Below are positions 50,565 to 58,981 of a stretch of DNA of 64,000 nucleotides, piece after piece. Under the pieces are notes generated by a model, which made no database searches, had not been told where the DNA came from, and worked only from the letters and a program-made list of their open reading frames with translations. The stretch spans positions 1-64,000 of the forward strand of contig NZ_CP054041.1 in the NCBI RefSeq assembly GCF_013282665.1, given 5' to 3'. The number at the start of each line of letters is the position of its first letter. Positions within the stretch are counted from its first letter, which is position 1. The stretch is from Listeria monocytogenes. GTDB lineage: Bacteria > Bacillota > Bacilli > Lactobacillales > Listeriaceae. The position numbers were made by a program, and so were the translations under genes.

Positions 50565-51239
50565 TCATCTTCTTTTATTTATTCGTTTTCTAACAGATGG
50601 TACAGCATAAGCAAGTAGAATGCCTATTATTCCACTTAATGTATTTAAAATGATGTCGTCTATATCTGTAGAACGATTGGGTGGTAGCGAAATGCTTTCA
50701 AATCCTGTAATCATCGTTGTTTGCGCAAATTGAAGCAGTTCGATGCCACAAGATGTTAAGAATATGACTAATAAAGTTTTACCAGCTGTGTTTGTTATCT
50801 TGAAGTAAAGTAAAAAGAAAGACAGTGGACATAACAATAAAACATTCCCGAAAATTTGAATAATGGTAGGCATCGTTGGTAATGTTTGCTGAAATGTATT
50901 TTCTATTGTTGTAAAAGGGATTAAGTTAATCATTTCTTTTTGAATATGAAAATTACCGGTATAGGTACTGTTGACGAAATCTCCAACAGCTATGTAGGCA
51001 ACAAGATGTAATAAAATAATTATATATAGAATAAAAACGCAAAACCAGATAAAGTCTATCCAATTCTTTAGTCTCGCCATGTTGGTTAGTAGGATGATTG
51101 CTAAAAAAAGTAAACAACTGTTCGCAATAGTATTAATTAAATCCGCATTATTCCCAAATTGTAGTGCAAGCGAGATTCCATACAAGAGGTATAATGCTGG
51201 CAATAACAACACAAAAAAACGGCATTTTTGGACTTGCAT
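50565..51239 (-). CDS. VanZ-family membrane protein
   Basis: A 224-residue VanZ-like protein with about five hydrophobic helices. The family signature covers INLIPF (about residue 107), a GNVLLLCPLSFFLL helix and ELLQFAQ...RSTDIDDIILNTLSGIIG near the C-terminus. VanZ proteins affect teicoplanin or cationic-agent tolerance in some hosts; no biochemical function is assigned. Being 26 bp upstream of mprF suggests a shared envelope-defence transcript. The ribosome site is weak (GGAATACGAG). Confidence 0.85.
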   Translation of the reverse strand: MQVQKCRFFVLLLPALYLLYGISLALQFGNNADLINTIANSCLLFLAIILLTNMARLKNWIDFIWFCVFILYIIILLHLVAYIAVGDFVNSTYTGNFHIQKEMINLIPFTTIENTFQQTLPTMPTIIQIFGNVLLLCPLSFFLLYFKITNTAGKTLLVIFLTSCGIELLQFAQTTMITGFESISLPPNRSTDIDDIILNTLSGIIGILLAYAVPSVRKRINKRR

Positions 51240-51446
51240 TCTCGTATTCCAACGCCTTCCGTTTCAAAATCAGCTCTCAGACTCTCTGAATAAGCTCCTA
51301 GTAACAGTTTAGCAGATATAAAAATGAAAAGAAAGCTTGTTTGTGCTTACATTTTTGCAAGCTTCTGTAAGGCTTTTGGGTTCTTATTTTCTTTTTGATA
51401 AAAAAAGTGCTACAATTTCTTAATGATATTCGTGGAGGAGACTAGG

Positions 51447-52412
51447 ATGAAAGAATTATTAGGGCTATTAAAAGAAGGTAATAAATCCGCCTTAACAGCG
51501 GCTCTTGTTAACACCATTGTTTCTATTATTAAAGGTATTACTTATTTTTTTACCGGAAATATCGCCATGTTCGCGGAAACGTTACATAGTTTGGGAGATG
51601 CGGCAAACCAGTTTTTTGTTTTTATAGGTTCTGCTTTAAGTAAAAAACGACCGACAAAACGCTTTCCGCATGGTTTTGGGCGAATGGTTAACTTAGTGTT
51701 ACTTGGTGCTGTTATTGTTGTTGGGATAATGGCCTTTGAGACGATTCGTGAAGGATTCGCGCATATTATCCATCCAACAAGTTCCACTGGTTTCCTTATA
51801 AACCTTACTGTGCTCTTACTTTGTACTGTGCTAGAATTTTCTGTTTTAGTCAAGGCAATGCATGAGATTGCGCATGATGTTGGTTTAGAATCTAAAGGGC
51901 TTCAGTTATTTAAAGATAGTATTCTCAATTTAGGTAAAGCAAAAGCAGCGACTAAACTGGTGTTTTTGGAAGATTCCGTTGCAACTGGTGGTGGACTTCT
52001 TGCGATGATTGCGGTTATTATTTCTCACTTTACCCCTTTCCATCAAGCAGAAGGTATTGCATCTATGTTAATTGGTGTAATGATGTTTATCGTCGTTGGT
52101 AAAGTCTTTTTGGACAATGCGGCTGGAGTTATTGGCGAATCAGATCAAAGTATGCATTTAACTGTCGGTCAGCTCGTAATGAGTGATCCTGATGTGCGCG
52201 ATATTCAAGTGTTAACCGTTCTTAAAGAAGGCGATGTTTTCCATGTCGATGTTGAAGTGGAATTAGATCCAATGCTCACTCTCGCTGAAGTGGATGATAT
52301 TAAAGACCGTTTGGAAGAAAATATCGGAAAACTGCGCGGTGTTGCAGATGTACTCATTTCTTTTGATGAAGATGATGCTATCCGCAACTGGGAATATGGA
52401 GACGGGCGTTAA
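51447..52412 (+). CDS. Cation diffusion facilitator family transporter
   Basis: A 321-residue CDF-type divalent-cation/proton antiporter with about six hydrophobic helices and a C-terminal cytoplasmic domain (from about residue 225) of CDF dimerisation type. Metal-site segments are ETLHSLGDAANQ in helix 2 and LEDSVATGGG in helix 5. RFPHGFGRM replaces the usual HPYGHGR loop. The metal is not predictable. The ATG at 51447 has GGAGGAG upstream. The upstream ATG at 51423 lacks a ribosome site. Confidence 0.88.
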   Translation: MKELLGLLKEGNKSALTAALVNTIVSIIKGITYFFTGNIAMFAETLHSLGDAANQFFVFIGSALSKKRPTKRFPHGFGRMVNLVLLGAVIVVGIMAFETIREGFAHIIHPTSSTGFLINLTVLLLCTVLEFSVLVKAMHEIAHDVGLESKGLQLFKDSILNLGKAKAATKLVFLEDSVATGGGLLAMIAVIISHFTPFHQAEGIASMLIGVMMFIVVGKVFLDNAAGVIGESDQSMHLTVGQLVMSDPDVRDIQVLTVLKEGDVFHVDVEVELDPMLTLAEVDDIKDRLEENIGKLRGVADVLISFDEDDAIRNWEYGDGR

Positions 52413-52415
52413 AAA

Positions 52416-52458
52416 GAGAAAAAGCCAAGTGCGCGAACTGCGACACTTGGCTTTTTTT
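52416..52458. terminator. Bidirectional terminator
   Basis: AAAAGCCAAGTG pairs with CACTTGGCTTTT, with T-runs, between the cation transporter gene and the convergent acetyltransferase gene. Confidence 0.85.
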
Positions 52459-52999
52459 AGTCTCCAGGATTAATAATTGCTAGGACTTGATGATCTTCCC
52501 AACTTCCATTTATGCGGACATTTTGAACTGCGAGCCCTTCTAAATGAAATCCCGCTTTTAAAAGGACTTGTTTGGAGCGTTCGTTTTTCGGCATCACTCC
52601 TGCCTCAATTCGATGCAGACCAAGAATGTCAAAACCAAAATCTACTATCAACTCCACTGCCTCAGTCGCATAACCATTTCCATTATGTTCCTTATCCAAA
52701 AAATAACCAATGAACGCTGATTGTAGAGATTCACGCAAAATACTAAATAAATTAATCGTACCAATAAGCTCATCCGTGTCATGAAGGAAAATCCCATAAT
52801 AGTACTCCACATCACTCGCAGCAAAATCTTCCAAACGTGAAATAAGCGATTGCTGTTCTTCTATCGTATAAAAACGATCATCCCGCTCCATAGAATAACC
52901 TTCAAAAAAAGCTTTATTCGCTAAATGAAAAGCTAGTTTTTGATGGGCGTCTGTTATCTGAAAAGGTCTTAAGTAAATCCGTTTCCCCGTAATTCGCAT
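52457..52999 (-). CDS. GNAT acetyltransferase, RimJ/RimL type
   Basis: A 180-residue GNAT-fold N-acetyltransferase. It starts with RITGKRIYLRPFQITDA. The acetyl-CoA-binding motif is around FLDKEHNGNGYATEAVELIVDFGF (the glycines at about residue 115), followed by HRIEAGVMPKNERSKQVLLKAGF, the RimJ/RimL and antibiotic-acetyltransferase subfamily pattern. The substrate is unknown (a protein N-terminus or a small molecule). The ATG has GGGAGGG upstream. Confidence 0.85.
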   Translation of the reverse strand: MRITGKRIYLRPFQITDAHQKLAFHLANKAFFEGYSMERDDRFYTIEEQQSLISRLEDFAASDVEYYYGIFLHDTDELIGTINLFSILRESLQSAFIGYFLDKEHNGNGYATEAVELIVDFGFDILGLHRIEAGVMPKNERSKQVLLKAGFHLEGLAVQNVRINGSWEDHQVLAIINPGD

Positions 53000-53187
53000 C
53001 CTTATCCCTCCCGCATTTTTCTAAATTATAAAATTGTTCTGATATGATTGCAAGTATCATCGCTAAGCTTAATTTTTTCATATACCCATTTTATTAAAAA
53101 ATAAACTTTCCATTACGAATATAAGTGTGTTATTATGTTGATGTTGGTGATTTTTATATTATTTTTCTAAAAAATGGAGGTTTTTTA

Positions 53188-54090
53188 ATGAATATTAATG
53201 CGGAAACAGAAGACGCAACTCTCCTTCTCGACGGTTTACTTCAAAACGTAGCAATCATCCGTTTTGATACTAATAAAAAAGTAACTTATGCTAATGCTCT
53301 TTTCGCCGAGGCAATGGGATACTCAGAAGAAGAAATGTTGACTTTATCCCATCCGGACTTATGCTTTCCTGATTTTGTCCAAAGTGCCAGTTATAAAGCA
53401 ATGTGGACAAATTTGCTTGCTGGGCAAAGATTTCAAAATAAAATTGAACGAAAAAATGCACGCGGTGAACGTGTTTGGTTTGAAGCAACATATATTCCGA
53501 TTATTCGTGAAGATTTAGTCGTTGGTGTTGCAAAAATCGCCACAGATATTACACGAAGAGAAGAAACGGTCCATGACTTTGCATCTGGTTTAAAAAGCAT
53601 GGCAACCAATTTAAAAGAACATTCCAACGTTGGGAAAACGCGCAGTGAAGCTCTCCTCGAACTCGTGAAATCAATCACGAAAGAATCGAATGAAAATACA
53701 GATACGCTGCATGATTTGCAAACAGAGGCGCAAAATATTCATGGCATTATTAATACCATTAACGGCATTGCTTCCCAAACAAATTTACTTGCCTTAAATG
53801 CTGCCATTGAAGCCGCCCGTGCTGGTGATGCCGGACGCGGATTTAGCGTTGTAGCTGAAGAGGTTCGAAAGCTTTCAAGTCGTGTAGAAGAAGCAATTAA
53901 AGAAGTAGAAAAAAGCGTCAATGGTATCACACAAGAAATTAATACGATTTCCAGTGGCACAGAACGTGTCGAAGCAAAAGTGGAGGAAAGTCAAGAAGTC
54001 CTTATTTTGTCTTTAGAAGATTTTAGCCAAATTGAATCTGCCTCTACTGCCTTGGATCAAAATGCCGGTGCTTTCACAAAAATGATTTAA
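53188..54090 (+). CDS. Soluble PAS-domain methyl-accepting chemotaxis protein
   Basis: A 300-residue chemoreceptor without any membrane segment. A PAS domain covers about residues 10-125 ([31 protein letters not shown]; then the PAC segment [11 protein letters not shown]). The signalling domain has the hairpin tip [37 protein letters not shown] (about residues 195-235). Its coiled-coil arms are short, about 70 residues each side, a shorter class than E. coli Tsr. It probably senses a cytoplasmic ligand, redox state or energy state and signals to CheA. The ATG at 53188 has TGGAGG upstream. A 68-residue ORF follows 27 bp later. Confidence 0.92.
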   Translation: MNINAETEDATLLLDGLLQNVAIIRFDTNKKVTYANALFAEAMGYSEEEMLTLSHPDLCFPDFVQSASYKAMWTNLLAGQRFQNKIERKNARGERVWFEATYIPIIREDLVVGVAKIATDITRREETVHDFASGLKSMATNLKEHSNVGKTRSEALLELVKSITKESNENTDTLHDLQTEAQNIHGIINTINGIASQTNLLALNAAIEAARAGDAGRGFSVVAEEVRKLSSRVEEAIKEVEKSVNGITQEINTISSGTERVEAKVEESQEVLILSLEDFSQIESASTALDQNAGAFTKMI

Positions 54091-54117
54091 CCGACTGAAA
54101 AAAGGAGCGAAGAAATC

Positions 54118-54324
54118 TTGAAACTTATTGGAAAACATCCTTCTGGCCGCGCCATTATTATCCGTTTGAACAACCAAGAATACCATTATGAAACCGCAAA
54201 TAGTTTTGGAAGCGCCACTTCATTAACGCGAGCAAAAACAGAAGCTAGAGCCGATAGTTTTACATCTAGTGAAATGAACCAAGGTTTACATATTGGTAAT
54301 TGGCACTGGAAAGAACTTGGATGA
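54118..54324 (+). CDS. Small protein downstream of the chemoreceptor, function unknown
   Basis: A 68-residue basic protein that I do not recognise. Its opening KLIGKHPSGRAIIIRLNNQEYHY suggests a small beta-sheet, followed by a Ser/Thr/Ala-rich linker and a GNWHWKELG tail. No membrane segment. The start is TTG with AAAAGGAG upstream. It is 27 bp after the chemoreceptor stop codon with no terminator between, so it is probably cotranscribed; a terminator follows. A chemotaxis role would be inference only. Confidence 0.7.
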   Translation: MKLIGKHPSGRAIIIRLNNQEYHYETANSFGSATSLTRAKTEARADSFTSSEMNQGLHIGNWHWKELG

Positions 54325-54327
54325 ACG

Positions 54328-54361
54328 AAAATCCCGTCTATAAAAATAGACGGGATTTTTT
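54328..54361. terminator. Bidirectional terminator
   Basis: AAAATCCCGTCTA pairs with TAGACGGGATTTT around TAAAAA and has T-runs. Confidence 0.85.
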
Positions 54362-54363
54362 AT

Positions 54364-54717
54364 TTACGCATTCAATGCTTGTTCTAATTGGTCTTTAAAG
54401 GTAGTTGTCACATCAAACACAGTAACAAATTGGAAATCGCTCACGTTGTATTGGACGACAAATTTCTCCTCACGATAGCGAACCATAATGGATGAACGAA
54501 CTTTATCACCAATTGCATCTCCTGCTTGTGTTTCGTTATAGAAAACCCAATGTGTTGCTTCGATTGGATTTGCAGTTTTTTCTGCAAGATCTCGTTGAAT
54601 GAGTTGTTTTATTTCATCACTTAATTCAGGCGCGAATTCATTATCAATATAGCCGTACCAAATAGTCCGGTAGTACTTTGCTTCAAATTCATTTGTTTCA
54701 TCAAATAGTTTTTTCAT
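54364..54717 (-). CDS. Hypothetical protein (lmo1701-like)
   Basis: A 117-residue acidic soluble protein with no recognised family. It is rich in aromatic residues (KYYRTIWYGYID near the N-terminus), and a likely beta-rich C-terminal half contains MVRYREEKFVVQYNVSDFQFV. No signal peptide, membrane helix or catalytic motif. The ATG has GGAGGAAACA upstream. It follows fosX by 28 bp and is probably cotranscribed with it. Confidence 0.75.
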   Translation of the reverse strand: MKKLFDETNEFEAKYYRTIWYGYIDNEFAPELSDEIKQLIQRDLAEKTANPIEATHWVFYNETQAGDAIGDKVRSSIMVRYREEKFVVQYNVSDFQFVTVFDVTTTFKDQLEQALNA

Positions 54718-54745
54718 GATTGTTTCCTCCTATTAGGTGTTATTT

Positions 54746-55147
54746 CTATTCGTGATACCTTTTTAAGCGTTCTTCTAATGTTCCAGCGTGCAGTTCAAAG
54801 AGATGATTATCAAAGTCATAAAAATAAATCGAGCGTCCCTCACCTGGTACTCTAGAACGTTCTGGTTTTATTTCCACACCAAGAGATTTAATCCGCTCAA
54901 TATATTCATCCACTTCCTCTGCTTGAATTTGGAACGCAATATGGTTGTAAGTTCGCTCTTGTAAAGAATCTCCTTCCATAATGCAAATCCACAGACCAGC
55001 AATTAGAAAAAACTTTTCTTTGGAAAGCGAAAAAGTCTGATTGCCACTAGAATAGATTTCTTCTGCATCAAAAATTTCTCTTAAGAATGTGCTTGTTTTA
55101 TTCAAATCTTTTACAATTAAAGTGATATGGCTTAAACCTGAAATCAT
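54746..55147 (-). CDS. fosX: Fosfomycin resistance hydrolase FosX
   Basis: FosX (133 aa) is a Mn-dependent glyoxalase-superfamily epoxide hydrolase that opens fosfomycin with water, and underlies intrinsic fosfomycin resistance in Listeria. The metal ligands His7, His69 (YNHIAF) and Glu118 (LFELH) are intact. Glu44 (SLSKEK), the general base that distinguishes FosX from thiol-transferring FosA and FosB, is also intact. The ATG at 55147 is used rather than a TTG two codons upstream. It lies 14 bp after the RNA methyltransferase gene. Confidence 0.95.
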   Translation of the reverse strand: MISGLSHITLIVKDLNKTSTFLREIFDAEEIYSSGNQTFSLSKEKFFLIAGLWICIMEGDSLQERTYNHIAFQIQAEEVDEYIERIKSLGVEIKPERSRVPGEGRSIYFYDFDNHLFELHAGTLEERLKRYHE

Positions 55148-55161
55148 GTACAACCAGTCCT

Positions 55162-56541
55162 TTATTTATCTTTTAACTGCAAAAGTACTACGGTCTCTAC
55201 ATGTGCTGTTTGCGGGAACATATCGACTGGTTGCATATAGCGAATGCGGTATTTTTTCGCGAGTAAAGCCAAGTCACGTGCTAATGTGGACGGATTACAG
55301 GATACGTAAACAAGTTGTTTTGCCTCTACTTCGAGTAATGATTTAATAAGGCCTTGGTCACAGCCACTTCTTGGTGGGTCAACGATGACTGCATCTGGGC
55401 GGAAACCTTCTTTCACCCATTTCGGTAAAACATCTTCTGCTTTTCCTACCTCATAATAAACGTTTTCGATGCCATTTTTCTCCGCGTTTCGTTTGGCGTC
55501 TTCAATAGATTCTGGAATAATATCCATGCCGCGAACTTCTTTTACTTTTCCGGCAAAGGCTTGGCCGATTGTTCCAACACCGCAATAAGCATCTACTAAT
55601 GTTTCACTGCCAGTTAGTACGAGTGCTTTTTCGACTTCTTGATAGAGCCGCTCTGTTTGGAACGGGTTTAATTGGAAAAAGGCACGAGCAGATAAATCGA
55701 ATTCGAGTTCCATTAATTTTTCTTCGATGCTTTCTTTTCCTGCTAAAAGGAACGTTTCGTCGCCAAAAATAAGTGAAGATTTTGCTTGGTTGACGTTTTG
55801 CATAATCGAAGTGACTTCTGGGAGAGCAGCTTCGATTTCTGCTAGCATTTCGCGTTTTTTAGGTAACTTTTTACTATTCGTAATGAAGACGAGCTGTGTT
55901 TCGCCGGTTTTCACGCCAGTACGCACGACGATTGTCCGCACGATACCACTACCAGCTTTTTCATCATAAATTGGCACAGCGTATTTTTCTAGTAAGTCGC
56001 GAACAAAATTCGTTACTTTAATGGTAACGGGTTGTTGGACAATACAATCTTCAATCGGAACAAGTTGGTGTGAATTGGCTCCGAAAAGTCCTGTTTCAAC
56101 TTGGCCACTGCCTACCATTCTTGTTTGGAATTGGCTTTTATTACGGTAGCGCCACGGGTCTTCCATTCCAAGTGTTGGGCGGATTTTTAATTTCGCTGGA
56201 TCGATTTTTGTATGTTTTTCGATTGATTGAATAACAATATCTCGTTTTAATTCAAGTTGGGCGCTATAGGCCACATGTTGCAACTGGCAACCACCACACG
56301 CCTCGTATACTGGGCAAGGTGCGGTAACTCGGTTGGGAGATTTTTTACGAATTTTATTTAATTTTGCTTCGGTGAAACGATCGCGAACTTTGACCGCTTC
56401 GACAACTACTTCTTCACCGGTAATTGCGCCAGGAACAAATACAACTGCTTTTTTAAAGTAGCCGATTCCTTCCCCGTTGATTCCCATGCGTCGAATAGTT
56501 AGCGGGAATTTTTGTCCTTCTTCTACTGGATTTTGATTCAT
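55162..56541 (-). CDS. 23S rRNA (uracil-5-)-methyltransferase, RumA/RlmCD type
   Basis: A 459-residue class I RNA uracil-C5 methyltransferase. An N-terminal TRAM domain (about residues 8-70) is followed by the 4Fe-4S motif [14 protein letters not shown] (about residue 76). The SAM site includes [17 protein letters not shown]. The catalytic segment [12 protein letters not shown] carries the nucleophilic Cys. It modifies uracil in 23S rRNA (U747 and/or U1939). Firmicutes often have two paralogues, so the exact site is uncertain. The ATG has TGGAGG upstream. Confidence 0.92.
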   Translation of the reverse strand: MNQNPVEEGQKFPLTIRRMGINGEGIGYFKKAVVFVPGAITGEEVVVEAVKVRDRFTEAKLNKIRKKSPNRVTAPCPVYEACGGCQLQHVAYSAQLELKRDIVIQSIEKHTKIDPAKLKIRPTLGMEDPWRYRNKSQFQTRMVGSGQVETGLFGANSHQLVPIEDCIVQQPVTIKVTNFVRDLLEKYAVPIYDEKAGSGIVRTIVVRTGVKTGETQLVFITNSKKLPKKREMLAEIEAALPEVTSIMQNVNQAKSSLIFGDETFLLAGKESIEEKLMELEFDLSARAFFQLNPFQTERLYQEVEKALVLTGSETLVDAYCGVGTIGQAFAGKVKEVRGMDIIPESIEDAKRNAEKNGIENVYYEVGKAEDVLPKWVKEGFRPDAVIVDPPRSGCDQGLIKSLLEVEAKQLVYVSCNPSTLARDLALLAKKYRIRYMQPVDMFPQTAHVETVVLLQLKDK

Positions 56542-56605
56542 TATTTTCCTCCATCATTCCAAGTCTTCATTAATACTAACAAAAAAACAGCCACTTGTCA
56601 GTAGT

Positions 56606-56986
56606 TTATGGCATGATTTCAAGACTTTCATCGACAAGGATGCTTTTTTCGACAGAACGAACCATCGAACAGTATTTCGGTGTTAGTTTTAAAGCTTTTT
56701 CAAGTGCTTTTGGATTCAAGTCCGCACCAGTTATTTTAAAATGAAGATGTATCGCGCTTATACGATTTTCGTCCTCTGGGATGCGTTCCATTGTAGCATC
56801 TACCCACAAGTCAGTGAAGTCTACTCGTTTTTTCTTTAAAATGTTACGAAAAACAATGGCGCTACAACTGGCAATAGACATCAACATCAAATCTGCTGGT
56901 GAATAATCAGTTAGTTTGTCATCGATTAAAAAACTTCCTGTGTCAAACCCATTTTCGGTATAAACTAGCTTTAATGGTTTTGTCAT
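56606..56986 (-). CDS. OsmC family protein
   Basis: A 126-residue OsmC/Ohr superfamily protein, a group of thiol-dependent hydroperoxide-reducing or related proteins. The two conserved cysteines are present: SIASCSAIVF (about residue 41) and PKYCSMVRSV (about residue 106). Spacing and length fit the YhfA/OsmC branch more than Ohr. The substrate is unknown. The ATG has GAGGG upstream. Confidence 0.85.
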   Translation of the reverse strand: MTKPLKLVYTENGFDTGSFLIDDKLTDYSPADLMLMSIASCSAIVFRNILKKKRVDFTDLWVDATMERIPEDENRISAIHLHFKITGADLNPKALEKALKLTPKYCSMVRSVEKSILVDESLEIMP

Positions 56987-57092
56987 GGTTATCCCTCATT
57001 TCTTCTCTTTTATCGTACAAAAAATCTCCTTATTAAGCAAATTAGTAGTATAATGAACAGATAGTCGACCAAAAAAGGAGGCTACTCATGTT

Positions 57093-57737
57093 ATGGAAGG
57101 AGTAGGAAATAAAGTGATTGTTTTAGCAGGAATGATTGGCGCTGGGAAAAGTAGTTATACAGAGCTAATTGCAAATAAACTTGGAACAAAGGCATTTTAT
57201 GAAAGCATTAAGGATAACCGCATCCTTGAAATGTTTTATGATGACCCAAAAAGATGGGCTTTTGCCTTACAAATATATTTTTTAAATACCCGCTTTCGTA
57301 GTATTAAAGCTGCGTTAACGGATCAAAATAATGTGCTTGATCGTAGCATTTACGAGGACGCGCTTTTTACGCAAATTAATTTTGAAGAAGGCAATATTTC
57401 AGAACCTGAGATGGATACATACCTTGATTTACTCGACAATATGATGGAAGAACTTGCTTATATGCCGAAAAAAGCACCTGATTTGTTGATTTATTTGCGC
57501 GGAAGTTTGGACACTGTATTGAGCCGAATTGCTCTTCGTGGTCGTCCTTATGAGCAAACCTTTGATAATCCAGGTTTACTTGACTATTATAAGCACCTGC
57601 ATAGTCGTTATGACAGCTGGTTTGAGTCTTATGATAAGAGTGAAACCCTTGTTATTAATATTGACGAAATAGATATTAAACAACCAAATGATGCCGATTA
57701 TGTCATGCAACTCATTCATGAAAAATTAAAACGCTAA
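57093..57737 (+). CDS. Deoxynucleoside kinase
   Basis: A 214-residue deoxynucleoside kinase of the Dgk/Dck family that salvages deoxynucleosides with ATP. P-loop GMIGAGKSS (about residues 13-21), the DRSIYEDALF motif (about residue 82), and the LID arginine segment RIALRGRPYEQ (about residue 145) are all seen. The base preference (dG, or dA/dC) cannot be read from sequence. AAGGAGG lies 11 bases before the ATG. A terminator follows directly. Confidence 0.92.
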   Translation: MEGVGNKVIVLAGMIGAGKSSYTELIANKLGTKAFYESIKDNRILEMFYDDPKRWAFALQIYFLNTRFRSIKAALTDQNNVLDRSIYEDALFTQINFEEGNISEPEMDTYLDLLDNMMEELAYMPKKAPDLLIYLRGSLDTVLSRIALRGRPYEQTFDNPGLLDYYKHLHSRYDSWFESYDKSETLVINIDEIDIKQPNDADYVMQLIHEKLKR

Positions 57738-57768
57738 AACAGACATTTTGCTGTTTTAGCGTTTTTTT
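57728..57768. terminator. Bidirectional terminator
   Basis: AAACGCTAAAACAG pairs with CTGTTTTAGCGTTT, with T-runs, between the deoxynucleoside kinase and YihY genes. Confidence 0.88.
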
Positions 57769-58636
57769 AATTGATTTCGCCTAATTCTTTTTTCTTTTTC
57801 CGAATTGCAAGCGTAGCATTAAGCTCTCCGCCAATCATCAAAATGATGCCGGTCAAATAAAACCATAACATTAAAATAATTATTACACCGATACTGCCAT
57901 ATGTTGCCGAATAGTTGCCGAAATTATTCACGTAATACGCAAAACCTAGCGAGGCAACAGTCCAACCGATTGTTGAAAAAAGCGCTCCAGGTAGAACACT
58001 AATCAACGTACTGCGCCGGTTTGGTGCCACCCAATATAAAAAGGTAAAGACGACGAAAATAACAATGAGCGTAACCGTCCAACGAAGATTATTCCAAAAG
58101 CTAAGAAAGTCCTCGGAGAAATTCAAATGATTAATTAAAAACATCCCTATTTGTTGTCCAAATACAAGTAATAGCAAGGTTGCCCCCACTGTTGCAAGCA
58201 TTGCGAGTGTGAAAAACATGGAGAGTAATCGTTGCACGACATAATTCCGTTTATTCGTTACTCCGTATGCTTTATTGAGCGATTTCATGACCGCATTCAT
58301 GCCATTAGATGCTGACCATAAAGTCGCGATAATCCCGATAGAAAGTAATCCGCCATTTTTCTGCGTTAGTAAGTTATTTAAATTTTCTTCTAAAAAGTCC
58401 ATAATCTGGTCTGGCGCAAATTCTTTAATCATATTAAAAACGGAATCTTTATCAATATGAAGATAGGCAAGTAAGGTTGCCGCGATTAAGAGCATTGGGA
58501 AAATGGAAAATAGCATATAATAAGCTAACTGTGCTGCATTTCCTGAAACATCATTTCGACCTACTCTTGCACTAACTGCTTGGCCGATTTGAACAATCCC
58601 GTTTTTCTTTGTATATTTAACTACTTTTTTCCACAC
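57767..58636 (-). CDS. YihY family inner membrane protein (formerly RNase BN)
   Basis: A 289-residue YihY/UPF0761 membrane protein with about six hydrophobic helices. Family features include NAAQLAYYMLFSIFPMLL near the N-terminus, WSASNGMNAVMKSLNKAYGV and a final AYYVNNFGNYSATYGSIG loop. The old name RNase BN for this family is not supported; function unknown, possibly transport. The start is GTG with GGGGG upstream. It is divergent from the DUF1128 gene. Confidence 0.88.
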   Translation of the reverse strand: MWKKVVKYTKKNGIVQIGQAVSARVGRNDVSGNAAQLAYYMLFSIFPMLLIAATLLAYLHIDKDSVFNMIKEFAPDQIMDFLEENLNNLLTQKNGGLLSIGIIATLWSASNGMNAVMKSLNKAYGVTNKRNYVVQRLLSMFFTLAMLATVGATLLLLVFGQQIGMFLINHLNFSEDFLSFWNNLRWTVTLIVIFVVFTFLYWVAPNRRSTLISVLPGALFSTIGWTVASLGFAYYVNNFGNYSATYGSIGVIIILMLWFYLTGIILMIGGELNATLAIRKKKKELGEIN

Positions 58637-58725
58637 TGATAAGGCCCCCTGTTCTAGTCATTCGTCTGGAAGTTTTTCTTCTACTATGGTAAAATTTTGT
58701 CTATTAGCTTGAAAGGAGCAAAAAG

Positions 58726-58947
58726 ATGAATCTTGAAACCCCTTCACAGGAAAACTTGCATTTTATGTTAACCGAAATTACAACGAAACTAAAAATGGTG
58801 AATGTTGGTGTTTTTGAAAATCTGGAGCTTGACTCTGTTGATTATAACGCACTTATCGATATTTATCAGCTAATTAAACGTAAATCCAATTTTAGTCCGC
58901 GTGAGATGCAATTATTTGCAGAAGAATTACGCCGGATTCGCAAATAA
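58726..58947 (+). CDS. UPF0435 / DUF1128 family protein
   Basis: A 73-residue helical cytoplasmic protein of the YfkK/DUF1128 family. Function unknown. Characteristic stretch VDYNALIDIYQLIKRKSNFSP followed by EMQLFAEELRRIRK. The ATG has GAAAGGAG upstream. B. subtilis also has yfkK near the yihY-like gene. A short terminator hairpin follows. Confidence 0.88.
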   Translation: MNLETPSQENLHFMLTEITTKLKMVNVGVFENLELDSVDYNALIDIYQLIKRKSNFSPREMQLFAEELRRIRK

Positions 58948-58957
58948 AACAAATTCC

Positions 58958-58981
58958 AGCCACTTTTTAGTGGTTTTTTGT
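58958..58981 (+). terminator. Terminator of the DUF1128 gene
   Basis: GCCACT/AGTGGT with a TTTTT loop region and a following T-run. The stem is short and overlaps the 3' end of the convergent acetyltransferase gene. Confidence 0.6.
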
